From JAVKSL01 sp039583695 (GTDB lineage: Bacteria; Actinomycetota; Acidimicrobiia; Acidimicrobiales; JAJPHD01): a stretch of DNA of 64,000 nt. The notes under the pieces are model-generated. The model had not been told where the DNA came from and did no database searches. It saw nothing but the letters and a program-made list of their open reading frames with translations. Below are positions 1-7,645 of the stretch, piece after piece (positions within the stretch are counted from its first letter, which is position 1; each line of letters begins with the position of its first letter). The stretch is from contig JAVKSL010000001.1 of assembly GCA_039583695.1 (NCBI GenBank), forward strand, positions 59,571-123,570, given 5' to 3'. The translations under genes and the position numbers were made by a program.

Positions 1-650
1 TTCATCTTGGAGGTTCCGTAAACCCGGTCGACGAAGGTGATAGGGATCTCTGTGAACCTGAGGCCACGATCACGGGCGATTGTAGCCATCTCCACCATAA
101 AGCCGTAGCCGAGCGTCGCGGTGGCATCCGGCTCGGTGGCGGCGAGAGCCGCCCAGCTCCAGGCGCGGAAGGCTCCGGTGACGTCCCGCTGGTCCAAGCC
201 GAGCAATGTGCGAGCGTAAAGGTTGGCAAAGCGTGAAAGCATCAGTCTCCGCCACGGCCAGCCCTGGGTACGGCCGCCAGCCACGTAGCGTGATCCGACA
301 ACCACATCGACACGTCCACTCCCGATCAGGTCGAGCATGACCGGGATCTGATCCGAAGGGTGAGACCCGTCGGCGTCCATCTGCACGATCACCTGATAGC
401 GGTGCTCCAGTGCCCAGGCGAATCCCGCTCGGTAAGCCGCTCCAAGGCCAGATTTGTGGGTCCGATCCATCACGTGAACACGTCCGGGGTACTTGGTCGC
501 TGCCTCGTAGGCGATCCTCGCAGTGCCGTCGGGGCTCGCGTCGTCGACGACAAGGACTTCGACGGATGGGCCAAGGCGCATCAGCGAGTCGAGCATGAAG
601 TCGATGTTGTCAATCTCGTTGTAGGTGGGGAGCACAACGACCAAAGACAT
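1..650 (-). CDS. Polyprenol-phosphate mannosyltransferase (GT2), 3' end cut off by window edge
   Basis: Reading the minus strand from the ATG at 650 gives about 216 residues of a family 2 glycosyltransferase of the dolichol/polyprenol-phosphate mannose synthase type. Visible marks are an N-terminal VLPTYNEIDNI segment, VVDDASPDGT (nucleotide-sugar binding), QMDADGSHP (metal-binding DxD) and, near the cut end, FTEIPITFVDRVYGTSKM, the usual GTSK signature of this group. The expected product makes polyprenyl-phosphate mannose as a donor for periplasmic mannosylation. The divergent neighbour is a GT-C-like membrane protein that could use such a donor (inference). A complete relative lies at 57833. 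The C terminus, including any membrane domain, is outside the window. Confidence 0.88.
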   Translation of the reverse strand, partial: MSLVVVLPTYNEIDNIDFMLDSLMRLGPSVEVLVVDDASPDGTARIAYEAATKYPGRVHVMDRTHKSGLGAAYRAGFAWALEHRYQVIVQMDADGSHPSDQIPVMLDLIGSGRVDVVVGSRYVAGGRTQGWPWRRLMLSRFANLYARTLLGLDQRDVTGAFRAWSWAALAATEPDATATLGYGFMVEMATIARDRGLRFTEIPITFVDRVYGTSKM

Positions 651-972
651 GGCGTGCGCGCTCACACCGACTAGCGGAGCTTGTTGGGGGCTCGAACCAT
701 CCGGCCGGGTATCGGGTCCTTGGCCAGCTTCCGCCATGACGTTCAGGTTCGAGGCCATCCCCCAGATATCGGCAGGCCAGATCCTGAAGTTGAGGGGAAT
801 CCAGCGGTTGAGGACAAATCCATCGAGCGGATCACAGCCGCCAGGTCGGCGGGTGAGGTCCTCGCTACAGCCTGGTCGGTCGGATACCGATGACTGGGTA
901 GCAGTCCTCACCGCAGACCGGCAACACGAACGGGGAAACCGCCATGCCGAACCTGATTGAACCGGTCGAGAG
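651..972. other. Divergent intergenic region
   Basis: This stretch of about 320 bp separates two divergent genes and should hold both promoters, although no clear -35/-10 pair stands out. An imperfect inverted repeat is visible: ggtgagg at 852-858 with cctcacc at 906-912, and gctac at 864-868 with gtagc at 898-902. No protein-coding gene could be supported here. Confidence 0.4.
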
Positions 973-3066
973 GTGTCGCGGATGTCTCTCGACTTGAGGC
1001 GCCGCGCCGCCGAGGAGGAGAAGACGAGCAGGCGTGACCTGGCGCCGACCAGTGACGCTCCCCCTGGTCTGGCCGGGCTTCCTCTGGATCACCTCGCGGA
1101 ACGAGCTGGGTGGTCCGGCGCGTGCATGGTCCTGCTCACTCTCGCAGTAGTTGGAACGGCCCCTGTGGACATTGCCATCGTGGCTGTCGGCCTTTGGGGC
1201 GGCTATCGCTGCTGGAGCTCTGCGGCAGGGCCCTCGCGCAGGCTTCAGGCCCTGATACTCGCAACGATCGTCGCTTCGATCGGGGTCAGCGTCGCTGCTC
1301 AGGGCAGTGGCATTCACTATGGCACGGACGAGCTGGCGTTCGGGCAGTACGCGGCGACCCTGGTCCTACGGGGTGTCAATCCATTCACCCACAGCCTGGC
1401 CCCGTCGCTTGCCCTCTATCACGTCCCGGCCAGCTTTCTGACCCACTACCTAAACGGATCGACCATAACCACCTCGACGTACCCGGCGGGCTCCTTCCTG
1501 GTTTACCTGCCCGCCCTTGCTATCGGCCTGGGTACACAGGCGTCCATCGCGACCGATGTGGTGTTCTGGATCGTGTCGATGATCTTGATGTGGGCGCTGC
1601 TGCCAAGGAGCGTCAGCTGGCTGGCGGCGCTGTTCCTCGCCAGCAGTGTCTACATCTCTTACGCGATCGGTGGGGTCACGGACAGCCTCTACCTACCTTT
1701 CGCGATCCTCGCCCTGTGGCGTTGGGACCGCTTCGGTGACATGACCGAGCGCACCATCGCTCGCTGGATTGGCCCGATCGCCCTCGGTGTGGCCATGTCG
1801 GTCAAACAGACACCGTGGTTCCTCCTGCCTTTCCTGCTCGTCGGCGTGGCTTTCGAAGCCCGCGCCCAGGGCCGGTCATGGCTGCGCAGCTCTGCCCTCT
1901 ACCTGGCCATCTGTGCGGGCGTGTTCGTTGTGATCAATGCACCTTGGATCATCGCGAGTCCCAGTGCCTGGTTCGACGGGAGCATCCTCCCGTTGTTTGG
2001 GTCCTTCGTACCGATTGGCCAAGGATTGGTAAACCTGACGCTGATCGGGCGGATCGGCGGCGGTGACCTGATGCTCTACACCCTGGCTGGGGCAGCGTGG
2101 CTGGTCCTGGCGCTGTTGCTCCTGGCACTGCGGTACGAGAAGACCAAGCGAGCCTGGGTGTTCGTTGTCATAGCTTCATTCTTCTTCGTCCCCCGAAGCA
2201 TGGCTACTTATCTGCTGATGCTGATACCCGCAGCGATCATCGCCGCCCTCAGCGTCCAGGGGGCGACCCACGACGGGCCACTGGATGGGATTCCTCTTGT
2301 ACGCAGGTGGGACCGTGGCGTCCTGGCGATCTCAATGTTGGCCGTCGTCGCTGCGGTGGTGGGGGCGGTCGCCGCGCCCCCGCCGCTCGACATGACCGTG
2401 ACGGGTGTCAGCACCAATGGGCGCCAGGGTCTGGTCACCGGGGCCACTCTGCAGGTCCACAACAACACGGCCAGGGTGCTCCATCCGACCTTCACGATCG
2501 TGAACGCCGGGTATGTCACCAACTTCTGGACACCCGCCGGGGCTGGCGCCGCTCCAGTCACCATCGGGCCGCACCAGAGCGAGGTCCTCACTCTCCAGGC
2601 GCCCGATGAGCCGTCCATGCCCAACGCGCTGACGCCGTTCCGGATGTTCGCCTACACTACCGGGCCGGCGGCGGTCAGCTCGACCCAGGCCTACATGGCC
2701 TCCGCTCAGTCGACATACCTCACGCCCGATGCCATCGAGTCCCCCGTTCGGCTCGGCAAGGCGAGGCTCTTCACGGTGCAGGTCGATCAGGGCCAGGGTG
2801 CCGCCGGTGGGGTGCGGGTCGATCTCGGGCAGGTCATCTACGGCCAGAACGGCAACCTCAAAGGAGTTGCGTCGATCGACGGGCTACCCGGGGGCGCCTC
2901 GCCGGCCTCGGCGATCACCAACGCTGCCGGGGTGGCGACCTTCACCGTGACTGGTGTGCAGACCAGCACTGATCCGGACTACTTCCAGGCGTGGATCGCA
3001 CCGCTAGGAAAGCACACCCCACCTACCGGCTACTCCGAGATCGTCGCAGTGAGGTTTGCGCCCTGA
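973..3066 (+). CDS. Large multi-pass membrane protein, GT-C glycosyltransferase-like, with C-terminal extracytoplasmic domain
   Basis: 697 residues from GTG at 973 (an in-frame ATG at 982 is an equal alternative). About 11 hydrophobic segments occupy roughly residues 45-480, including PWFLLPFLLVGVAF and LLMLIPAAIIAALS. Loops such as LRGVNPFTHSLAP and TYPAGSFLVYLPALAIG resemble the sugar-lipid-using GT-C/GT87-type mannosyltransferases of actinobacteria, but I cannot point to a certain catalytic residue. The last ~215 residues are hydrophilic and Thr/Val/Gly rich, and the tail (AGVATFTVTGVQT) looks like an Ig-like or carbohydrate-binding beta-sandwich domain exposed outside the membrane. The divergent polyprenol-phosphate mannosyltransferase supports a role in envelope glycan or glycoprotein mannosylation. 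Function is inferred. Confidence 0.6.
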   Translation: MSRMSLDLRRRAAEEEKTSRRDLAPTSDAPPGLAGLPLDHLAERAGWSGACMVLLTLAVVGTAPVDIAIVAVGLWGGYRCWSSAAGPSRRLQALILATIVASIGVSVAAQGSGIHYGTDELAFGQYAATLVLRGVNPFTHSLAPSLALYHVPASFLTHYLNGSTITTSTYPAGSFLVYLPALAIGLGTQASIATDVVFWIVSMILMWALLPRSVSWLAALFLASSVYISYAIGGVTDSLYLPFAILALWRWDRFGDMTERTIARWIGPIALGVAMSVKQTPWFLLPFLLVGVAFEARAQGRSWLRSSALYLAICAGVFVVINAPWIIASPSAWFDGSILPLFGSFVPIGQGLVNLTLIGRIGGGDLMLYTLAGAAWLVLALLLLALRYEKTKRAWVFVVIASFFFVPRSMATYLLMLIPAAIIAALSVQGATHDGPLDGIPLVRRWDRGVLAISMLAVVAAVVGAVAAPPPLDMTVTGVSTNGRQGLVTGATLQVHNNTARVLHPTFTIVNAGYVTNFWTPAGAGAAPVTIGPHQSEVLTLQAPDEPSMPNALTPFRMFAYTTGPAAVSSTQAYMASAQSTYLTPDAIESPVRLGKARLFTVQVDQGQGAAGGVRVDLGQVIYGQNGNLKGVASIDGLPGGASPASAITNAAGVATFTVTGVQTSTDPDYFQAWIAPLGKHTPPTGYSEIVAVRFAP

Positions 3067-3420
3067 CAAAACGTGCTCCTGGGGCGACGGGGCTTGATCG
3101 TGGCGTCGCCGGAGGTGGCCGTGATATGGGTTCTATAGCAACCCGAATCACTACCACCCTGGCGCGTCCCGCCACCGCCCGAGACGGATCCCGTCTCGCG
3201 CCAGTAGCGACCGGCTTGCCAACGCCCCGGACCGATAGCCGGATCCATGTGGCTTTCACATGAACGACCTCTGGCTCACTGACAACTAACTGCTTGTGCG
3301 GGGTGCCGCGGCACCAAACAGGCCGCGCCCTGCTCACCATTGTGGCCGAGAAGGGAGCAGGGAGCCCGTCAACGCCAGGCTTCCTGACGGCCTCCGCTGG
3401 GCCCCCTCGATGGGTGGCGT
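3067..3420. other. Convergent intergenic region with several hairpins
   Basis: About 350 bp between converging genes. It contains a strong hairpin (3180-3198, listed separately), a 14-bp palindrome ggtgccgcggcacc at 3302-3315, and a small inverted repeat catgtg/cacatg at 3246-3262 followed by aacga, a combination that recurs upstream of 13260. No gene could be supported. Confidence 0.4.
3180..3198. terminator. Hairpin between convergent genes
   Basis: A perfect 8-bp stem (cgagacgg at 3180-3187, ccgtctcg at 3191-3198) with a 3-nt loop sits between two converging genes. It lacks a T-tract on either side, so it may be a factor-dependent or bidirectional terminator rather than a classical intrinsic one. 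Confidence 0.45.
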
Positions 3421-4188
3421 CTACAGCGCCTCGAGGGGCCCTCGATCTCCATGGCGGACGAACCACTCGTACCCGTAGACCGCCGCGAATGCCTCAGTGG
3501 GTAGGCGCATCGCCGACGCCGTCTCGGGGATCTGGCTTTGATGCGCGGCCATTGCCGCCCGCTTGACCTCGAGCCTGGACCGCACGTCCACAGTGGTGTC
3601 GATCAGCACCGTGGGCATGCCGATGTGCGAGGCGACCAGCCCTAAGCCACCCACATCTGAGCCGACCTCGACCACCAGATGGGTCTCCACGAAATGAAGG
3701 TACTCCCTGTCCACCGTGGCCTCGTACAGGGCGCTCACACCCGCCATCTCGCCAGCAAGCGTCCCTGCCTGATGCACCTTGACGTGATCGGGATGGCCGT
3801 AGATGCCGGTCTGGTCGTATACCACCAACGCCGCTGCGTCCTCCTCGTCGAGCACGGCAGCGACCCGCCGGGCCACCTCGCCCGTATCGGCGGACCAGAA
3901 CGCGCCAGGAGAGACATTGGCGGGGTCGCCGAGCATGCCCGAGTCGTGATAGCCGAGCCACTCGATACGGCTGACGCCCAGGATCTCCGCCGAGCGTCGA
4001 GTCTCATCCACCCGCCGGGAGGCCACCAGCTCTCCTGGGGCCCGAGGTAGCCCCAGCTCCCCCTGTGTGGCCACGACCAACGTCACCCGCCATCCAGCCC
4101 CGGCCAGCAGGGAGATGGTCCCCCCGGTGAAGATTGCCTCGTCATCGGGGTGGGCGTGGAAGAACACCACGGTGCGCTGCGGAGGCAT
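3421..4188 (-). CDS. PIG-L family zinc-dependent deacetylase (MshB/Mca-like)
   Basis: 255 residues starting MPPQRTVVFFHAHPDDEA. The AHPDDE motif at residues ~11-16 supplies two zinc ligands and the catalytic aspartate; a second His comes from GIYGHPDHVKVHQAG near residue 145. These are the hallmarks of the LmbE/PIG-L amide hydrolases that deacetylate GlcNAc-inositol (MshB) or cleave mycothiol S-conjugates (Mca) in actinobacteria. Length and motif spacing fit a generic member and do not decide between the two activities. It stands alone and converges on the GT-C-like gene. A soluble cytoplasmic enzyme is expected, since no signal peptide is visible. Confidence 0.85.
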   Translation of the reverse strand: MPPQRTVVFFHAHPDDEAIFTGGTISLLAGAGWRVTLVVATQGELGLPRAPGELVASRRVDETRRSAEILGVSRIEWLGYHDSGMLGDPANVSPGAFWSADTGEVARRVAAVLDEEDAAALVVYDQTGIYGHPDHVKVHQAGTLAGEMAGVSALYEATVDREYLHFVETHLVVEVGSDVGGLGLVASHIGMPTVLIDTTVDVRSRLEVKRAAMAAHQSQIPETASAMRLPTEAFAAVYGYEWFVRHGDRGPLEAL

Positions 4189-4288
4189 GCCATCAGTATG
4201 GCGCGTCTCCCAGCTCTCCCACAGGGTTGTTCCAGCTTCATCCCAGGATAGGCCAACTAGATTGAGGTACCTAGATGGAGGACCAACT

Positions 4289-4564
4289 ATGGGAATAATC
4301 AGCTACATCATCAGCCTCGTGATCGTGGGGCTCGTCATCGGCGCCTTGGGCCGCCTCGTCGTGCCCGGCCCCAACCCGATCGGCCTCGGTGCGACCGTGG
4401 TCGTCGGAATGGCCGGCGCGATCTTGGGGGCCATCGTGGGCGGGCTGCTGGGCCTCGGCGTGATCAGCATCGTGTTCGAGGTGGCCATATCCGCAGGCTT
4501 GGTGTACGTCGTGAGCGGCGGCAGGTGGCGCCACAGGGCGCTGAGCTCGCGCTCGCGCTGGTAG
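4289..4564 (+). CDS. GlsB/YeaQ/YmgE-type small stress membrane protein
   Basis: 91 residues, ATG at 4289 with a GGAGG ribosome site about 8 bases upstream, which fixes the start. Three hydrophobic glycine-rich helices (IISYIISLVIVGLVIGALG, then GATVVVGMAGAILGAIVGG, then a third) match the transglycosylase-associated/GlsB family of small integral membrane proteins linked to envelope and general stress in many bacteria. The tail (GGRWRHRALSSRSRW) is basic and probably cytoplasmic. It is monocistronic, converging on the Flp pilin gene with a shared hairpin between them. The biochemical role of the family is not known. Confidence 0.8.
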   Translation: MGIISYIISLVIVGLVIGALGRLVVPGPNPIGLGATVVVGMAGAILGAIVGGLLGLGVISIVFEVAISAGLVYVVSGGRWRHRALSSRSRW

Positions 4565-4693
4565 CTCGCCGGTCCCGAGGCCAGGCAGCGTCTCGGAAAT
4601 GGGCACGGTGGGCCCCCGGCCGCCATGCCCACCCAAGCCCTGCAATCGCGGCGGCTCTGTGAGACCTTCCGGTTGGTGAGGATGTGAACGCGA

Positions 4694-4728
4694 GCCAGGG
4701 GCGGCACCCGGAGGGTGCCGCCCCTGGC
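4694..4728. terminator. Bidirectional terminator hairpin
   Basis: A perfect 16-bp stem (4694-4709 with 4713-4728) with a 3-nt GGA loop lies between the convergent GlsB-like and Flp pilin genes. The stem is entirely G+C rich apart from two A-T pairs. There is no long T-run, but length and position strongly suggest shared transcription termination. Confidence 0.75.
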
Positions 4729-4754
4729 GGGGGGTTCGTGGTGTCGGTGCTGGG

Positions 4755-5000
4755 TTAGGGGGTTGCCGCATTGTTGCAGCCGCTCGCACCGCTCGCGGTG
4801 GCGGAGTTACAAACCTGCTTGGCCACGCCGCCGAACAGGTTGCTGATGCTGGTGCCCAGGAAGGTCAGGATGACGATGCACACGGCGGCGATGAGGGCCA
4901 CCAGGAGGGCGTACTCCACCATCGAGGCGCCCGACTCCTCGCGGTTGAGGCGGTGCTGAATGAAGCCGATGGTGTTGGTCATGGCGGTGACGAGGAACAT
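4755..5000 (-). CDS. flp: Flp-type (type IVb) pilin
   Basis: 81 residues. Residues ~20-45 read EESGASMVEYALLVALIAA, the class III signal of Flp pilins: a glycine cleavage site, Glu+5 (and the conserved Glu-Tyr pair) and a long hydrophobic helix. After processing by a TadV-like prepilin peptidase the mature protein would be about 58 residues and ends with a short Cys-containing region (CNSATASGASGCNNAATP). The two cysteines could form a disulfide. The start at 5000 follows a GGGAG box; an ATG six codons in is an alternative. It is transcribed away from the TadE/TadG-like genes, so a shared regulatory region of about 165 bp lies between them. Confidence 0.9.
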   Translation of the reverse strand: MFLVTAMTNTIGFIQHRLNREESGASMVEYALLVALIAAVCIVILTFLGTSISNLFGGVAKQVCNSATASGASGCNNAATP

Positions 5001-5164
5001 TTTCCGGCACTCTCCCTTTCGATCTTGGCGGGCGGGTCGCCGCCACTGAACACAGTGTCGGCAGGTTCGCCGGGGGAGCTGTATAGGTCAAAAGGACCAT
5101 TTCGCGCGGGCTCGCGGCCGAGCCCAGAAGGCCTGTAAAGGTCGGCCCACCGCCTGCCGATGGG

Positions 5165-5629
5165 ATGAGCGTGGACAGACCCAGACCTCTGCGGGGCCAG
5201 GACGGCGCGTCGATGGTGGAGTTTGCCATCGTGTTGCCCCTCCTGTTGCTCCTTATCTACGGCATCATCAGCTTCGGTGCCCAGTTCCTGGTGCTCCAGA
5301 CGATCAAGCAGGCCGCCTCCGATGGCGCCCGAGCGGCGATCGCCGGGACCACTCCAACTGAGGAGCAGGCCCTCGCCTCAACCACGGCAACGGCAGACTT
5401 GAGCTATCTGAACCAGAGCGACCTCAGCGTGACTCCCACGATCTATGCAGCCGGCAGCAGCGAGTGCGGCTCCAGCTCCGGGGAGCCTTGCATCCAGGTG
5501 AGCGTCGTCTACAACGGCCCTCAGATCGTCCCTGCGTTCCCTGGCCTGCCCACCCTGCCGGATAGCACGTTCACAACGGTGCTGTTGAACCAGCCCCCGC
5601 CCACCACCACGACCACCGTGGCCAGTTAG
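5165..5629 (+). CDS. TadE-like pseudopilin
   Basis: 154 residues beginning MSVDRPRPLRGQDGASMVEF. The GASMVEFAIVLPLLLLLIYG segment is the TadE motif: glycine cleavage site, Glu+5 and a single hydrophobic helix, followed by a soluble domain with a cysteine pair (SSECGSSSGEPC) that may form a disulfide. TadE-like pseudopilins take part in assembly or tip structure of Flp pili. The gene is followed 2 bp later by a TadG-like gene, forming a two-gene operon. Its C terminus is Pro/Thr rich (QPPPTTTTTVAS). Confidence 0.82.
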   Translation: MSVDRPRPLRGQDGASMVEFAIVLPLLLLLIYGIISFGAQFLVLQTIKQAASDGARAAIAGTTPTEEQALASTTATADLSYLNQSDLSVTPTIYAAGSSECGSSSGEPCIQVSVVYNGPQIVPAFPGLPTLPDSTFTTVLLNQPPPTTTTTVAS

Positions 5630-5631
5630 CG

Positions 5632-7311
5632 ATGGCCTGGCCCGGAATCCGGGTGGTCGGGCCGCCCCGCCGGCCCCGCGCTGGCGACGAGCGTGGGTCG
5701 GTCCTCGTCTTCACGGCAGTGTCCCTTGTGGTCCTGCTTGGCGCGGCGGCGCTGTCGGTGGACATCGGGAACCTGAGCTTCACCAAGCGCAACTTGCAGT
5801 CGATAGCGGACGCCGCGGCGATGGACGCCCGCTTCGCGCTCGACCAGGGAGCCAACTCCTGCGCGCAGGCGGTGGCCCTGGCCGACCAGAGCGCGGCAAA
5901 TAACAACTTCGACCTCGCCATGTCCGGTAATACTCTCACAGTCACCCTTGGAAGCACCGGGGTGGTCAACAACGTCGAGACCTTTGTCCCCGACCCGGCC
6001 ACCTGCACGGTCCCGGGCGCCGATACCGCTCAGGCCGCCGCCACCGCGGTGCAGGTCCAAACCACCGGCAACGTGGCCTACTTCTTCGCTCCCGTAGTTT
6101 CCGGTATCGCTTCGGGCACGCCCTCTGCCACCGCTTTCTGGACGGGCGGCCCAGCTGAGACGGGCGTCTCCATCGGCACCACCCTGGCGAGCTTCAATAC
6201 CGCCAACTCCGCGCTGTTGGACCCACTGTTCAGTGGCCTGCTAGGCGGGAACGTGGACCTCACCGCGGTCGGCTACCAGGGCCTGACCGGTGCCCACGTC
6301 ACTCTTGGGCAGCTGGCGGCAGCGCTCAATATCGGTTCAGTCTCCCAACTCCTGACGACGCAGATCACCTTTGGCCAGCTACTCACCGCAGAGGCGTATG
6401 CCCTTGGCACCGGACCTCAGGGAGCAACTGTGACGGCCGAGATCGCGGCACTCAACGGTCTGGTTGGCACAGCCACCAGCAGCTCCTTCCCAACCACGTT
6501 CAGCCTGGGTCAGTTGATCAATGTTGCCGACCCGGGTGCCGCCTCGGCGGCCGACGTCAGCAGCAACGTGCTGGGCCTGATCACTGCCGGCGCCGAGATT
6601 GCCGAAGGCACCGGAGCGAACGCCAAGGCGATCAATATTCCCAACGTGAGCCTCGGCTTGGCGGGCTTGACGACGACCAATGTCACCGCCAGCGTCATCC
6701 AAGCGCCGCAGGTGGCTTATGGTCCGGTGGGCACCTCGGCGACCACCTCGCAGGTGCAGGTGGCCCTCACCATGACAGTTGATGTGCCCTTGGTCGCTAC
6801 GGTGACGATCCCACTCACGGTCACTGCGGCCTCAGGCAGGGCGACCATCGCTCAGATAACCTGCCCCGGCACCACCCCTCCCGAGTTCAGCGTGAACACC
6901 CAAGCGCTCACCCTCAACCTGGGAACCCAAACGAATCCGCTGGTCATAGCGCCGCTGGACTCATCGCTCGGAAACATCAGCGCCTACGGTCCCATCGGCG
7001 TCGGTTCGTACGGACCTGTGCTCCTCCCTGGTCCCTATCCAGAGCAGATCCCGGGACAGCCCACCCAGGTCGTGTCGCTCTCCCAGCTTCAAGGCTTGAC
7101 TGTCGAAGGCGGCGGCCTCCTGGGCGGCGTCGGAGGGCTTCTCGCACCGGTCGTGGGCGCAGTCCTGCCTGCTCTGGTGCAGCCGCTCGACACAGTGGTC
7201 GTGTCCTTGGTTGACCCCATCCTGGGAGCGCTGGGGGCCGGTATCGACTCTGGCTTCGTGGGCAACCCCGGACCGACGATCTGCGGCACCGCCAGCGGGT
7301 CCCTCTACTGA
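5632..7311 (+). CDS. TadG-like Flp pilus protein
   Basis: 559 residues. After a basic N terminus, residues ~22-48 (GSVLVFTAVSLVVLLGAAAL) form one membrane anchor and are followed by SVDIGNLSFTKRNLQSIADA, the conserved beginning of TadG/putative Flp pilus assembly proteins. The remaining ~500 residues are extracytoplasmic and low in charge, rich in Ala, Gly, Thr and Val, with repeated LG-Q-L segments (TLGQLAAAL, TFGQLLTAEA, SLGQLINVA). No von Willebrand A domain metal site (DxSxS) is visible. It probably works with the adjacent TadE-like protein on the cell surface. The motor genes tadA/B/C are not in this window. Confidence 0.72.
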   Translation: MAWPGIRVVGPPRRPRAGDERGSVLVFTAVSLVVLLGAAALSVDIGNLSFTKRNLQSIADAAAMDARFALDQGANSCAQAVALADQSAANNNFDLAMSGNTLTVTLGSTGVVNNVETFVPDPATCTVPGADTAQAAATAVQVQTTGNVAYFFAPVVSGIASGTPSATAFWTGGPAETGVSIGTTLASFNTANSALLDPLFSGLLGGNVDLTAVGYQGLTGAHVTLGQLAAALNIGSVSQLLTTQITFGQLLTAEAYALGTGPQGATVTAEIAALNGLVGTATSSSFPTTFSLGQLINVADPGAASAADVSSNVLGLITAGAEIAEGTGANAKAINIPNVSLGLAGLTTTNVTASVIQAPQVAYGPVGTSATTSQVQVALTMTVDVPLVATVTIPLTVTAASGRATIAQITCPGTTPPEFSVNTQALTLNLGTQTNPLVIAPLDSSLGNISAYGPIGVGSYGPVLLPGPYPEQIPGQPTQVVSLSQLQGLTVEGGGLLGGVGGLLAPVVGAVLPALVQPLDTVVVSLVDPILGALGAGIDSGFVGNPGPTICGTASGSLY

Positions 7312-7645
7312 TCTTGGACCCATGCTTGTGGACATGCCGCGCCTCAGATTCGCTTGGGTGGTAGCGCTCGCAGCGGCACCTCCCAGCTTGCCTGGGTCAA
7401 CAAATCCGACGACTTCTCATTGAGCCGGCGGACCTGCGGGAGCTGTTGGATGACGCGGTTGACTCCGGCCGCATCGGGCTCGATGAGGCCTATGACGCGG
7501 CTCTTGCCGACGTAGTCGGTCACGGAAGGCGCAAGACGGAACTGAGCTCACCAGCGCGCCTGTCGACCTCGAGGCCGGACGCATCGGGCTCGACGAGGCG
7601 TACGGGAGGGAGGACCAACCCAGCGCGCCTGGCAGAATTGCCGCC
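7312..7645. other. Intergenic region with a degenerate coding-like repeat
   Basis: About 330 bp without a gene I can support. Two near copies of gcatcgggctcgatgaggc occur at 7471-7489 and 7581-7599. The first lies in a reading frame giving LDDAVDSGRIGLDEAYD (frame from 7446), a short helical segment that could be the remnant of a small protein. No start with a convincing ribosome site was found. The promoter of the downstream oxidoreductase should also lie here. Confidence 0.35.
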
